64,000 nucleotides of DNA from Hyaloscypha bicolor E (GCF_002865645.1 NW_020194585.1:930001-994000), one strand, 5' to 3'. Positions 36,565 through 48,470 are shown, counted from the stretch's first letter. The notes: generated by a model from the sequence alone, not told the origin. Program-made: numbers and translations.

Positions 36565-37636
36565 ATGCTACCACCAATTGAAGATTCCGTGCTGCAAAGC
36601 AATCCTAAATTCGCAGCTCTTCATGCCACACTGGCAAACAACATCTTAAACCCAAACGGCTCAACCAAGAACCACCACGCACAAAAGGAGCTGGAAGCCG
36701 TGACAGAAGTGCAACCCCACGCCCGCGCTTTTATCTCTTCTAACAAGATCACAGTCCCTCAAAACGGCCCGAATCCGCGCAGCAAAGGTCCATCTCCTAC
36801 GTAATGCCCTCAGCCATCTCGACCTCGCCGCACCCACTACCAGCACAACGTCAAAATCCAAACCCTCCGCGAAAACGCCCGCGACTCTCCCCACCGAGCT
36901 CCTCGAACTCATCCTCCTCCTGTCCGCACGCCTCACATCCGCCCCCCTCCCCCAATCCTCGATCAAGCTTTTAGAATCAACCTCCCAATGGACATCCCTC
37001 CCTTCCTACCTCCCGCAAATCGGTTCCCTGATTTCAACGCACCTACAAACACAAGCTCTCGCCCTAGCACGAATACTAACACCAACAACCAATCCATCGT
37101 TCCTGCACCGAACCATACCGAAACTACATGACAGTATCAAAACCTTACAAGCTGACAATGCTGCCAAGAAGCGAGATTTGACGGCTAGACGCGCGGGCTT
37201 GGTGTCGAAGACTACAACACTGCTGGGATTATATCATCTCGCTACGACGCTGGTGATTTTGATTTTGGAGCAAAGCGTGCATGGCTCCGTCTCCCGGCAT
37301 GTGAAGGCGCATGCTGAGTTACTTTCGATATCGGCTCAGTCTTTGCAGTATCAAGTCAAGGAGAAAGCGATGAGGGGTGAGAAAATGGTGTACACGGAGC
37401 AAGTCAAGAGTGCGCTGCAGGAATATGTTAGGAATTTGCGGGATGGGAGGGAGCGGTTGAGGGAGCGGAAGAAAGAGGCTGAGAGGGTGCTGTGGGGGTA
37501 TGGAGTCGGACGCACAGAGGAGGAAGGAGGGGCCGAGAAGGAAAAGGTTATGAGGGAGATTGCGAGGGTTTATGAGGAGATGATCACGGAGCTGAGGGAG
37601 GTGGGGCGGGATGTTGAGAAGTTGAAGGGGAGGTAG
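36565..37636 (+). CDS. Conserved fungal coiled-coil protein (possibly augmin HAUS4-like)
   Basis: Two exons (36565-36708 and 36755-37636) with a 46-nt intron (GTGCAA donor, TCTAAC branch, TCACAG acceptor) give 341 residues. The N-terminus MLPPIEDSVLQSNPKFAALH and ILNPNGSTK begins an alpha-helical protein; splicing joins EAVTE to SLKTARIRAAKVHLLRNALS. The C-terminal half is coiled-coil (VKSALQEYVRNLRDGRERLR ... EEMITELREVGRDVEKLKGR). The layout is compatible with a HAUS4-type augmin subunit acting in microtubule nucleation, but I cannot confirm that; structure-level comparison is needed. Confidence 0.75.
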
Positions 37637-37792
37637 GGTGGTTTGTGTTTGAGTGTGCTTTACGATTAACGTTTTTATGAGGGAAGTGAAGAATGTGGAA
37701 GTATTTGTACAATGTGGTGCGATAGCTTGTCTATGGGTTAGCCAACCATTGAACCTGGGACACTATCGTATCCAGACGCCTCTATCACACTT

Positions 37793-39341
37793 CTATGGCT
37801 TGACTGCATGGATGGCAGCTGCGAGTCTCTTGACGTTTCCGGATGTGATGCCTGCGACTGATATTCTGCCGTCCTTGGTAGCATAAACAGAGTGCTGAGA
37901 TACATGTTAGTAGTGAATTCCTTCCCTAATAGCAGACACAGCTCACCTCCTTAGCCAACTTATCCATCTGCTCGGGGGTCAATCCTGTATAAGCAAACAT
38001 GCCAATCTGGCTGGTAATATGGCTCCAATCATGCTTTGAACCTAAGTTCTCAAGCTCCTTCTTCAACAGGGCACGCATGGTGATGATACGGTCAGCCATT
38101 CCCTTGACTTCGCCGAGCCATTGCTTATTCAGGGCCGGGTCGTTGAGAATTTCGGAGGCAATACGAGCACCGTGAACTGGAGGGTTGGAGTAGAGGGGCC
38201 GGACAAGGATCTTGATTTGTGAGTCCACGCGCTTCTTTTCCTCGGCATCCACGCACACAACGGAAAAGGCTCCAACACGCTCACCGTACAAACCCATGTT
38301 CTTGGCGAAAGATTGGGCGAGGCAAGGGTTGTGGCCTTGCTCAACGAAGTATCGGACTGGGAAAGCATCCTTATCTGTGTCTCCTGAAGCAAAGCCTTGG
38401 TAAGCCATGTCGAAGAACGCGTAGTGTTCACCAGACTTGACAGCCTCGCTGATCTCCTTCCATTGCTCGGGTGTGGGGTCGACACCGGTAGGGTTGTGGG
38501 CACAAGCGTGGAGCAAGAACATGCTTCCCTTGGGAGCGCCCTTGATATCCGCAATCATGCCCTCGAAGTCCAGACCAATTGTGTCCTTGTTGTAGTATCT
38601 GTACTTCTCAACAGCCAGACCTGAGTCCTTGAAGACAGCAGCATGGTTGGCCCATGATGGCGTTGGAATATAGATCTTCTTTGCACCTGGGTAGAAGCGT
38701 TCGAGGAATGCACCACCGATTCGGAGAGCCCCTGTGCCGGAAATCGATTGTGTGATGACGAGACGGTCGAGAGCACTGGAGCCAGGACCATACGCCAGAA
38801 CAGCTGCAGCCTTGGTGAACTCGGGGACACCAGTAATTCCAGCGTATTCTTTGTTAAGTTTTGCAGTAACGACCTTGTCTTCGGCGGTTCGGACGGAGGG
38901 GAGGACGTAGGGTTTGCCTTGATCGTCGCGGTATGCGCCAACACCTTAAAACAGCTATCAGCAACGCGCAATTACATCCAATTGCTTCAGCACACCTAGA
39001 TTGATCTTCTCCTTGAAGCTATCGGCCTTGAAAGCCTCAGTGATACCTAAAATCTCGTCAGAAAAAGCAATCCGAAGCTCTCCACTGTTGAGTCATACCC
39101 AAGATAGCCTTTGAAGAAGCATTGGAATTAGTAAATGGCACACTTCATGGTTCCTCAATTACTTACATCCTGAATTACTATTAGCCAATGTCTTCTCTAA
39201 AAGAGTGCAGGTTAGAAAACTCACGGGAGGTCCTTGAGGCACATTTGCCCACGTCGAGGCTTTGCGCAGCGCGACAGAGCTTCTTGGGGCTGCAGCACGA
39301 GCAACAGCTTGCCTGCCGGCTACTCTGACTGTTGAAAGCAT
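37793..39341 (-). CDS. Mitochondrial aspartate aminotransferase
   Basis: PLP enzyme interconverting aspartate plus 2-oxoglutarate with oxaloacetate plus glutamate, part of the malate-aspartate shuttle. A mitochondrial presequence is present ([20 protein letters not shown]). Six exons are inferred: 39225-39341, 39167-39169 (3 nt, GAT), 39099-39108 (10 nt), 38996-39046, 37947-38944 and 37793-37894. They total 1281 nt, or 426 residues. The two microexons are required to rebuild [13 protein letters not shown], invariant in this family. Active-site features are [13 protein letters not shown], the PLP-lysine segment [14 protein letters not shown] and [14 protein letters not shown]. The last intron (37895-37946) restores the C-terminus [16 protein letters not shown] to the TAG at 37793. 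Intact. Confidence 0.93.
39099..39108 (-). other. 10-nt microexon of the aspartate aminotransferase gene
   Basis: GCTATCTTGG, bounded by a TTCAAAG acceptor and GTATGA donor; encodes Ala-Ile-Leu plus the first base of Gly. Confidence 0.85.
39167..39169 (-). other. 3-nt microexon (GAT) of the aspartate aminotransferase gene
   Basis: The triplet lies between ATTCAG and GTAAGT, both strong splice signals, and supplies the conserved Asp of PPDAILG. Confidence 0.75.
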
Positions 39342-40399
39342 GTTGGCGCAAAATATGGATAATAGGCGAAAGAGAGCAGCCCTGAAGTGAGAGAATCGAA
39401 GCTTGATCTTCCAAAAATTAAATCCGGAGGAGACTTAAGCTGTTTCTTGCCCGGGGAATTCTTAGCGCACTTTCTTGAACTTTTAATGGGTCTGGGGTCT
39501 TCTCGGGTAATGCCGGACCTTGTCACTTTCCATTCTTCTGTTCATTCTCTTTCTTCTCATCGATAACTTCATCGTAAGCTTCACTTTATGAGCTGTCGCT
39601 CATCGTATACGATTGATGGGTTGTTTTACAGAGCAAGCTCCAGGTGAGACTGAGGGTAAAGTCAATCCAACCTCGGCCCTGCACGCATTTAGCCCACACG
39701 CGAAGTCGCGGCTCGGGGACCAAAATAGGGCATAAAGTACGAGTGTTAGGGCCGATGATATATTTACAGCTGGAGCGAAGCTCGACGTTGTGTCTCCACA
39801 CCTTTGGACGGCCTGTGAACTGTTTCGTGGGAAGTGACACGCCAACGCATGAAGCGACGAAACGAAAACGCCATCTTTTCATCCGCCGTACATGTGCTTC
39901 TCAGATTTCCTTCCAAAGGGCCGTCACGGCTCTCACACAAGTTGTTGAGAGAATTGTGTGGTACAAGCCTTCAACTTGACTTTGAAAAGCATTTCCTTCC
40001 CTGCCACCTTCATTCATGGCTCGAAGAAGCAAATTTGGAAGGAACGCCGCCCACCTCAAGAATGGCCGTTCCAAAAGTTCAGCTCCGCCGGGAACACTTT
40101 GCTTACAATCCGTCAGAATATCTTCACGCTGAGGCTTGGCGACCCTAGGAATTCTCCGTCGCATTACTCGTTCGGCGTATCCGTGAGCAAGGATAGCCAC
40201 ACTCGAGCTTGACGCCTCTTTGTGATTCCAAGGCTGGGAATTGGACCCCTGCTCCGCATCCCAAGCTGTCAGTTTCACATGCGACATCTGCCATGCTGTA
40301 CTTAACTCAGATCCTCCTCTAAATCAGACGCTTTTCTTTTCGGTCTCAAGAGTCCGAGTGTTGTTACTATTTGCTCAAGTGACGAGCATCATTGTGACA
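39342..40399. other. Divergent intergenic region between aminotransferase and P450 genes
   Basis: About 1 kb with putative promoters of both genes. Open frames on both strands look like chance. Confidence 0.45.
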
Positions 40400-42494
40400 A
40401 TGTTGAGTTACGTTGCGATTGGACTGGTTGGCCTCGTTGGCCTGGTGGTGTTCTGGTTATCAACGAAACTTGCCGCACTCAGTCGCAATATTGCTGCGGC
40501 AAAACAATCTGGTCTTCCATATCGTATATCCAGTAAGACCGTAATTCTGCTACTTGTTTGAATATTTCTAACCATTTAGTTATCGATGGCGTGCCGGGAT
40601 ATCTCTGGATAGCAACTCACAACCTTTTCCTTGGCCCGCTTCACAAGTTCACCCCGTCACGGAGATGGCTATGGCCGAAGTTAGGGCCTCTTCCAGCTAT
40701 CCACCTACCAAGCTTATACCCTTAGACTTGCTCATGTCCATCGCTCCTGGTATTACCCTCAAGAAATGCGAGAAGCTCTTGGAGAGGTCTACCTGATAGT
40801 TAGCCCTGGGCAAATATTCATGAGCAGTAGCAATCCAGAGGCGAACGTACAGCTCACAACCCGAAGAAGGGACTTCGTAAAGCCTGTGGAGTTGTACGCC
40901 ATAGTCGATATCTTTGGACCGAGCCTCTTGACCACGGAGGGGGACGACTGGAAACGACATCGCAAGATCGTTGCACCAGCCTTCTCTGAGAAGAGTAATT
41001 CCCTGGTTTGGAAAGAGAGTTTGCGACAAGGATTAGCAATGGTCGACGTTTGGTCAAAAATAGAGGGAAATACCTCTGGGTCAATGAAGGTCCAAGATAC
41101 CGCTCCGTACACTGCTACCATGGCTCTGCATGTGATTTCTGCAGCTGGATTTGGAGTAAGGCAACTATGGGCAGGCGAAAATGAGGAAAAGTTAGGGTCC
41201 AACGCAATTCCTGGTTTCAACACGTCCAAGCTAGTTGAAAGTCATGCCATGACTTTCAAGGAATCTCTCAAAACATTACTTCACAGCATCATTTGGTTGG
41301 CAATATTTCCGGTGTCGTTACTACGTAGGTCAAGCCAAGAAAGTCGAGTCACCATTCTAACTGCATGATAGAAATATCGCCTTTTGAACTCCACAAAAAG
41401 TTATTACGATCATATGTTGAATGCAGCGATTACTTTTCTGAATTGTCTGAGTTCAAGGTTAGGCAACTTGAGCGTGGAGAGATGACGGAGCAGGGAACTA
41501 TGGATGTGATGGGTTAGTCCCGTCTTACTTCATTAGCTGCGGATTCTAACGTGTTCAAGGACCACTCGTCAAGGCTTCAGAGAGAAGTCCGGAAGATTCC
41601 AAAGGACCATACCTGACAAAGCAAGAAGTCATCTCCAATTCATGGATCATCCTCTTCGCTGGGCACGAAACTTCAGCCAACATTGCACACTTGTGTTTTC
41701 TGTTTCTCGCGATCGAGCTTGAAAAGCAGGCCCGCATGCAAGAAGACATTGATTCAATCGTTGGATCTCGATCTTCCGAAGAATGGTCCTACGACACTGA
41801 TCTCGGTCGTCTCTGGAACACAATGCTTGGGGCAACAATTAACGAAACCCTTCGCCTGATGCCCCCCCTCATCGATTTTCCCAAGATCGTAAGAGGTGCC
41901 CCACAACCCCTGACTTTCGACGGAAAAACAGTCTCGGTGCCTACTTCTACAATGATCCACGTCAGCACGGTCGGTGTCCAACGAAATCCCAGGTATTGGC
42001 CTTCCAGTCCCAGCAAGCTGTCGAACAAAACGCACGATTTAGATGACTGGGTGCCTGAACGCTGGTTCTCCTCAACCAAGAAAACAACGGAGAAACCGAG
42101 CTCCACCGATTCTGGAAGCGAGGATAGTGAGAACACAACCTCCTTCGATACTAGCGATGGCCTTCTCGTATTACCAAAAGGAGTATTCATCCCCTTCGCT
42201 GAAGGTGCTCGGGCTTGTCCTGGAAGACGCTTTTCTCAGATTGAGATCACGGCCGTACTAGCTGTGATCTTCAAAACATATAGCTTGGAGCTAGATGTCA
42301 GCGAATGGGCAAGTGATGCACAAGTTGAGAAGATGAGCAAAGAGGAACGGAGGGCGGTATACCAGAAAGGAATAAACAAGGCAAGGAACCTGATCGCGGC
42401 AAGTCAGTCGGAGATCTTCTTGAAAATGAGGGGAAAGTATCCTGTCAGATTTGTGAAGAGGGGAGAGGAGAAGTTTATGGGTTGTTTTAGTTGA
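40400..42494 (+). pseudogene. Cytochrome P450 gene with a frameshift in the N-terminal third
   Basis: Membrane-anchored heme monooxygenase. ATG 40400 gives a hydrophobic anchor (MLSYVAIGLVGLVGLVVFWL). Introns are 40533-40579, 41325-41371 and 41513-41559. After LGPLPAIHLPSLYP the frame hits TAG at 40723. The neighbouring frame, open from 40685, continues TLRLAHVHRSWYYPQEMREA then LGEVYLIVSPG, so one base is lost or gained between 40685 and 40722. Downstream everything is intact: I-helix FAGHETSAN, ExxR in NETLRLMPP, and the heme loop PFAEGARACPGRRF. The family cannot be fixed by eye. A single-base sequencing error would restore a normal gene. Confidence 0.82.
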
Positions 42495-42691
42495 GTAAAG
42501 TCATGTTCTGTTATGCATTGCTATGTTTGGTCATATGAAGGCGGAGAGTTTGGGATCCTATTTTAGAGTTGTGCTCAGCGGACGCTGCATTCTTCATCGA
42601 GCCACTCGTACAACCTATACTCTGTCGAGCAGATGAACCATAATTCAAATCATTTACTGAAATTCGGATTGTCGATAATTCCGATGGTACA

Positions 42692-44477
42692 CTATAAGAC
42701 GCAGCCCGCTTCATCCCACAACTCTCGTCCCCCTTGACCACAAGCACTTTCAAGCCACAAAAAAGATTCCAAGGTATCCTCGATACTGCCCCATTCAGTT
42801 ATATCCAGCCTCCGAACAATCAAAGCCAATTGGGAAACAAACCAAGGTCTTTCCGGCTTGTCCGAGGCAGCTATCCCTCCTAGTACCAGCATCCATAACA
42901 GCACTCCAGACAAATTGGTTCCGAAAGTTCCAACATCCAAACACTCAATCGCTGTTTTGAGACGCCGAACTAACTCAAGCAACACATTGTGAGGATTTGG
43001 GATTGGATAGACCACAGCCACGCCGAAGACTAGTGCTGCTAAACGGCAGCACTCATAAATATTGGGTTTCGATGAAGGTATAAAGCTGAGTTCTTCCGAA
43101 GCTGGTAGTAATACTAGCCTATGCTGAACCGCCAGTCGCGTTCTATTTATCTCTCCGAGCCCCAGACTAAACGGCTTGCCTTGAAAGTAATAGGTAATCG
43201 CAAGGGTGTAAGCACCCATTGAATCCAAGACTTGAAGCATAGAGTCTGTTATTCCGTAGTCTCGAAGTCTCCAGAAAGCTGTAGCCTGTGTCTGAACAAG
43301 CGGACGAGGAGGACATATTGCCCAGGCTCTAAGAGCAGCGATAGAGGCTGTGTGGATTCTAAGCGCAGGGAAATCTGGCTTCCCGAGAGTATTGGTCGTC
43401 ATAGTAACATCCCCCCTAGCGCCGAATTAGAAACCAGTATGTTAAGTTCAGGAGAAATTTTACACACGCGACAATAATCTCTGCCAATTTATACAGTTGG
43501 ATGTTTTCAAGTCCACCTCTCAATGCGACGATATCTGCGATTGCCTTAATGTGTCGTGGAACAAGTCTGAAATTCCCATATATGTTCAACCACCCAAGCT
43601 TTGGAAGGGGAGAGTTGAAAGGGTTCCTATTTCCCTGGCTCATAAAGACTTCTTGAGTAGCGAGGACTAAGATCGCGAGGATGGTTTCGTCTCGTAAAGC
43701 TTGGCTAGGATCGGATAGAGCCTCCTTCAGCTTTTGGATAACGACAATTTTGTGGGCAAGAGGCGTTGGAGCGTTAGGGAAAATGTTAGACGAGCGGAGG
43801 AAGTCGAGGTGGTTAGAGCCTGAGTAGACCAATGAATGGAATACTATAGGAGTTCGTAGGCCGAATGAAAAATATTCTTTTGATAGAGGGTTGGATTCGC
43901 TAGGCGGTGCCTTATCAGGTATAAGCCCGGGTAATAGGTAAGTGACAGCTAGTGAGTTCTTAGTTTAAGAAGGGAGCGATATGATCTGCTTCAGTGAAAA
44001 GTTGTACCCACCGTGGTCCATCAATTCCTGCGAGTAAAGGTTTGGCTCATCCATAGGCAAACTCGAGAAGGGATCAAGTCTACCAGCACCGAGAGTCCCG
44101 ATGGGATTCAGCTTCACCGGGATTAAATCCCGAGTTGAGATCCCTAGTTGAGTTGTGGGCGAAAATTTTGATGGATAGTCTTCATCGTGTTCCAAATCTT
44201 CTGACGACTCAAAATCCAGACTTTGAGATGTCAATGGAACATATTTCGGTAGTTTTGTATTTCGTTTTGGAGGAGATTTGTGGGTTTTTCTGAATTGCTT
44301 CATTGAGAGTTTTCGAACATGAGAACGGATATCGGGCCGGTGTCCTTGCTTATACGATGCTGCCTCACCTGTCTCATTTACAAAGAAGAAGGTAGAACTA
44401 GATGGCTCAGATGTATGGAGTGGTGGTGAGATAACCTCTTCTTCGTTTGAAGTCCCTGAGATAGCTGCGTTACTCAT
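42692..44477 (-). CDS. Fungal-type transcription-factor-domain protein without a zinc cluster
   Basis: Exons 44012-44477, 43468-43948 and 42692-43415 total 1671 nt (556 residues, phases closed). Introns are 43949-44011 (GTGGGT donor) and 43416-43467 (GTGTGT donor). The N-terminus has FFFVNETGEAASYKQGHRPD, then IRSHVRKLSMKQFRK, a signature of fungal regulators whose N-terminal basic segment replaces the Zn2Cys6 cluster. The middle reads VFHSLVYSGSNHLDFLRSSN and the rest is helical, ending LWDEAGCVL. Probably nuclear; target unknown. It is convergent with the P450 gene, so it could have regulated it, but that is a guess. Confidence 0.78.
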
Positions 44478-45173
44478 CTTAAGCCAGTAGATGCTTGCAA
44501 CGCAGTATGTTAGATGTCCGGTATCACTCGGACTCTGTGTGGTCGCAAATTCTGTTGGCTCTCAAGTGCTTGGCGGCGTTGTCGGCGTTTTGGCAAAAGA
44601 AAGAAGGCGGTCTTGCAGCTAATAGCTTGGTATAACGTTATTATCAACCGAGTGAGGTTGTATTCTAGACTCTAGAGCCCAGCGAGCCGGTGCGACAATA
44701 AGTGGTGAAGTTCATGATTAATCATCAGCTAACATTGTCCTTGCATCGGGAAAAAGCAAAACCAACCCCCTAGGTGTCGATTGGGTGTATCGATTGGGGG
44801 CCGGACTAGCCTAATAATCCAAAGTAGAGGCGCTCGGACAGGAACACCAAAATTGTAGCTTTCTTTTTAAATATAATTTAATTTATAAGGAATTAATAGA
44901 ATCTAATACTTTTATTATTTTATTATAGGGCTAATCAAGGGCTATTTAAATATAAACTTTCTATAAAATATTCATTAGTAATAATTCTTTAGATTAAAGA
45001 AGTTAAAATGTTAGTATTTGTGAGTAATTGTGAGAGGCTCAAACAGCAAGGTAGTAGACAAGGTAGAGTGACGCTTACAATTACTAACTGATTCCAAGAA
45101 GAGACTCCAGCAAGAAACCTCCTTCCAAAATTATGCGTGCCTCTATCCCCCAGTGCTCAGCTGGGGTATACGA

Positions 45174-45243
45174 AAGCACTTAGCCCTAATCAGGAAATGT
45201 GATCCTGGGTAAGCACTATGCCCCCGATTAGGAAATCCCATCC
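45174..45243. repeat. Imperfect direct repeat, two units of about 32 nt
   Basis: Units at 45174-45205 and 45211-45243 share AAGCACT, a GCCC core, AGGAAAT and ATCC, separated by five bases. Confidence 0.6.
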
Positions 45244-45293
45244 GGTGACGCCTAACGCCTGCTCTTGCTTGTCACGTGTGCCCATCACAGAAA

Positions 45294-45345
45294 TCTGAGG
45301 ACATGCTTTACGCACAGGCCAACTGAGCCAAAAGACTACAGTGTC
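45294..45345. repeat. Short repeat related to the MITE target at 18.2 kb
   Basis: CTGAGGACATGCTTTACGCAC followed directly by GCCAACTGAGCCAAAAGAC matches 18213-18238 plus 18429-18450, where the two halves are separated by the MITE. Confidence 0.65.
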
Positions 45346-45665
45346 TCACGGTTGTTACAGGCTTATGGTAAGTCTTGTAATAGCTAGACTGTAATTGGAT
45401 GAACGTGCGAAGTCGAAGTCGTATCACGTGGACAGATTTCGCTTAGTAAGTGGTGACACGTGAGCCCGTGAGTCCTGCGTTTATTTACCGGTAGTTCCGA
45501 GACTCGTTCGAGAACCTCCTCTCTTCTTTAGCTTCGAATCGTCGAAATAGAGAAAGTCTAACCTTGCTTTCCAAGCCTTAGATTTGTGCTCGTGACACCC
45601 CGAGCCTCTGGTGTAACCTTACAAGAGCGAGATAAACCTTCGGCACTGCCGATCAAACGAAATTC

Positions 45666-46010
45666 CTAGGCAAACTCGCCAAAAGCTATAGCCTCACTAT
45701 CTGGTCTTCTCAAGAACTCCAACACTTCCTCACGAATCGCGACTGCCGAAGCCAGAATAGGAATATCACGTGTCACGCCATGAATTACGATGCTGCAGCC
45801 ATTATCCGTCCCCGAGGAGAAGAATAATCCTTTGTGAGCCGCACTATGGTATGTAAGATGGAAGGGGTTCAATGTGAGGTTGCGCGATTGGCCGACGAAG
45901 GAGTTCAAGTATTTGGTTCTGAAGGAGGAAGTTGTCCCTACTAGAACGCGTGGAGTGAGCTTGTATCTCGATGCTGCCAGTTGCAACTTCTTACTAGATG
46001 GTGATATCAT
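45666..46010 (-). CDS. Short unidentified protein or gene fragment
   Basis: 114 codons from ATG 46010 to TAG 45666 without an intron. The translation has coding-like composition (PRVLVGTTSSFRTKYLNSFV, FHLTYHSAAHKGLFFSSGTD, REEVLEFLRRPDSEAIAFGE) but I recognise no family. It has no signal peptide or membrane segment. It lies between repeat DNA and a MITE, so it may be a truncated duplicate of a gene elsewhere. Confidence 0.4.
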   Translation of the reverse strand: MISPSSKKLQLAASRYKLTPRVLVGTTSSFRTKYLNSFVGQSRNLTLNPFHLTYHSAAHKGLFFSSGTDNGCSIVIHGVTRDIPILASAVAIREEVLEFLRRPDSEAIAFGEFA

Positions 46011-46293
46011 TCAAGGTATTTATAATAATTATACTCGCCGTTACTTGGAGTATCTGAAGCTGTTCTTGATATTTGAGATAATACCTCTTCGTCGAATTCT
46101 TGTCACATGATTCGTGGCATGGAGATACTCTGTTTTTCGTCGACTCGTACAATCTATATCGGCGCATTTACACTATTTTCTCACATAAGCAATCCTTTTG
46201 TTACCCGTTTGTGCCCCGTATTCGCTACTTATATTGCAAACTTTTCTACTTGTTAAGGCTAAATGATTGCTCATCACCAGAGCGACGACAGTA

Positions 46294-46438
46294 CAACGTA
46301 TTATGGGAATTAAATGTAGCGAGCCAGCCAGCCACAGACAGGGAGTGAAGGCCAATGAAAAGCTCGTGCTGTTGACTTTCTGGTCTGTGCCAGCCCTGGA
46401 CCCCCTTGTCTCGCTACATTTAATAGCCTGATACGTTG
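46294..46438. mobile_element. 145-bp MITE with about 30-bp inverted ends
   Basis: The left end starts CAACGTAT and contains ATTAAATGTAGCGAG (46309-46323); the right end carries the inverted copy CTCGCTACATTTAAT (46410-46424) and ATACGTTG. Flanking TA at 46292-46293 and 46439-46440 fits Tc1/mariner-type insertion. Non-coding. Its ends differ from both elements at 18 kb. Confidence 0.75.
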
Positions 46439-46864
46439 TACACAGTACACAGCACAGCAACTTTAAAAGTGACCATGCATGAGTCCAGGCATCCGTATAC
46501 CATCATCCTCGTATTTTTCAACCAGGCCAACGCAGAGCTTACTACCCGCGTCCAGTTGCAGGAGGCTGAGCCTCGGCGCCATCAGCAATGTTTGCATGGC
46601 AGTATGGCAACACAACAACGTGCGTGGGTTCCACAAATGACTGGATGTACAGAGTGGCTCAGCCATTGTACGAGTTGTGCGAGCACTACGTCAGGGTCGG
46701 CCTAATAAATACGAGAGTGCTTCCACGCCGTCTGACTTGACGTCCTTGGATATATCTACCAACTTCTCTGTAGCTCCATCTTCTCTAACAAATTTCGGAA
46801 CATTTGCAATATAATTATCAAGTCCCGCGCTGAAAACTAAAACAAAGAGAGCAATTCAACCGCC

Positions 46865-47597
46865 ATGCTCCTCACAAAACTCACCCTCCTCTCCGTTCTC
46901 ATCTCCCTCACTCACGCAGGGCCTGTGCAAGCCCTCTCAGCCGCTCTACCACCCCGTCAAAGCCCAAGCTTCAAGAACACAAATGGGATTGTGAGCTCTC
47001 TCCCTCCGTTTAATTAATCTTGTTCCAGGACTAACTTTATCTTACAGGTCATAATGTGCACGGAAGCCAACTGGAAAGGAGAATGCATCACCCTCTCCGT
47101 CCCAACAGACGACACCTGCGTTCAGCTTCAAGCTCCATTTCTTTACAACGTCTCGGCAATTGAGCCTGCATTCGGCACAGTGTGCTGGCGCTATACGTAC
47201 GTACAACCTCTCATCCAGCAATGTTGCGCAAGTCCTGGGAAACTCCAGACCCCTCTCCTTCCGAGTCTTTGACCTTTCAAGCCGCGTCCCTGTCCCCAAT
47301 GTTCCAGGAGACTTTGGACATTCAAGTCCCATCCTTTTCAAATGTCCTCTGTGTTTCTGAACAATCGACTACTGTCCTAAATTCGATACACTTTCTTGGG
47401 AGCAATGAGTGGATTGAGGAATGGAGAAGCTGACAAGAAACAGAAGCGCAAACTGCAGCGACATCTGCACGTCTCCCTCAGGCTGCGACATGATTGTCCA
47501 GTTCCCCGGCATCGCGGACCTGAAAACGGATAACAATTGGGACAAGAAGATTGGGAGTCTTGAGTGTGAGCCGGATTTCAACGCGCTTGGGTTGTGA
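46865..47597 (+). CDS. Small secreted Cys-rich protein, beta/gamma-crystallin-like pattern
   Basis: Exons 46865-46990, 47048-47196 and 47444-47597 total 429 nt (142 residues). A signal peptide (MLLTKLTLLSVLISLTHAG) is followed by VIMCTEANWKGECITLSVPT and DDTCVQLQAP, then ANCSDICTSPSGCDMIVQFP and GIADLKTDNNWDKKIGSLEC. The spacing (C-T-x-x-N/x-W-x-G-x-C ... FPG-x-x-DL ... S-x-x-C) resembles fungal secreted proteins with a crystallin-like fold. The second intron is long (247 nt) and its acceptor is ambiguous: AG at 47436 or CAG at 47443 both keep the frame. It could be an effector or wall protein; no function is established. Confidence 0.7.
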
Positions 47598-48470
47598 GAG
47601 ACAACCAAAGAACTGAGGCAAATTGGACGGAAATCAAGCTTTCAGGTATCGAAGCTGGGGGAAGGCAAGCCAAATTTAAAGTAACAATTTAATGACTATT
47701 ATTTTCTAAAGCGGATCCGCCATTCTCCCGGCAGCCGTTGGAACATTCACGAGCCATCTTGTTTGACCTAAGTCCCCTCTGTATATGATGGGGCTTTCTT
47801 TGCTACGGTCCCTCTGGATGTTTAGCGAGTTGTTGAAGAATCGAATCCTGTGGCCGATCATCAAGTGGTGGTACATTAGGATTTTCTCGGTCTTGTTCCA
47901 TGGGGGGCTAGCATCCAAAGATAACATATGGAGACCACTTTGAGGCAAGAATGTGTACAGCTGGAGATGGAAGTCAAGTAGTCGTTGCTGATTACGTGGG
48001 ACACGGTCATTTAGACCCGTTCTCTTGAGAAGCACCGGAAGGCTTGCATTGAGGAAAGACGCACGTGCTGGGAAAGGGAACCCTAGGCAAAGAGATACAT
48101 CAATTCGATTGCTGCTACAGGGCACATGGAAACCACTCAAGTCTCTCCTCAAACAACCTTCGGCAGTTAAAGTCATGCACGACATCACTCTCGCTTGAAT
48201 CCAGGTTCATGAACAGGCTCAACAGCTTCCGTCGTTATAGCCTATCAGAGCACGAATTCAGTCCACCATCACCTCAAAGCTAGGATTCGATTGTTCATAC
48301 CTTCTCATCGTGCTCAGCATTCTCCTTGCTGCCAGTCCTGCTAAGTTTCTCCTCCGTAAGCCGAAGCGGGCCAACGCACACGTATTTGCGGAACTTTCTG
48401 GCTGGGAGTCTGGCCTCGAACTAAGAGAAGGTTTGATATTAGCTAGTGGTCCAGCAAGGCAGTGTTGGGG
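47598..48470. other. Intergenic region between two convergent genes
   Basis: A 160-codon minus-strand frame (47706-48188) has no domain, signal peptide or splice support, and I do not call it. Nothing else seen. Confidence 0.4.

Larger units (their letters stand above)
44478..45665. other. Repeat-rich AT-skewed intergenic region
   Basis: Contains a strongly AT-rich block (about 44860-45010), an imperfect direct repeat (45174-45243), several CACGTG sites (near 45274, 45427 and 45460) and a short repeat (about 45294-45345) related to sequence flanking the MITE at 18.2 kb. No gene. Confidence 0.55.

Noticed and set aside
47706..48188. 160-codon minus-strand frame
   Set aside because: No recognisable motif, signal peptide or splice context; could be chance or a relic, so not called.
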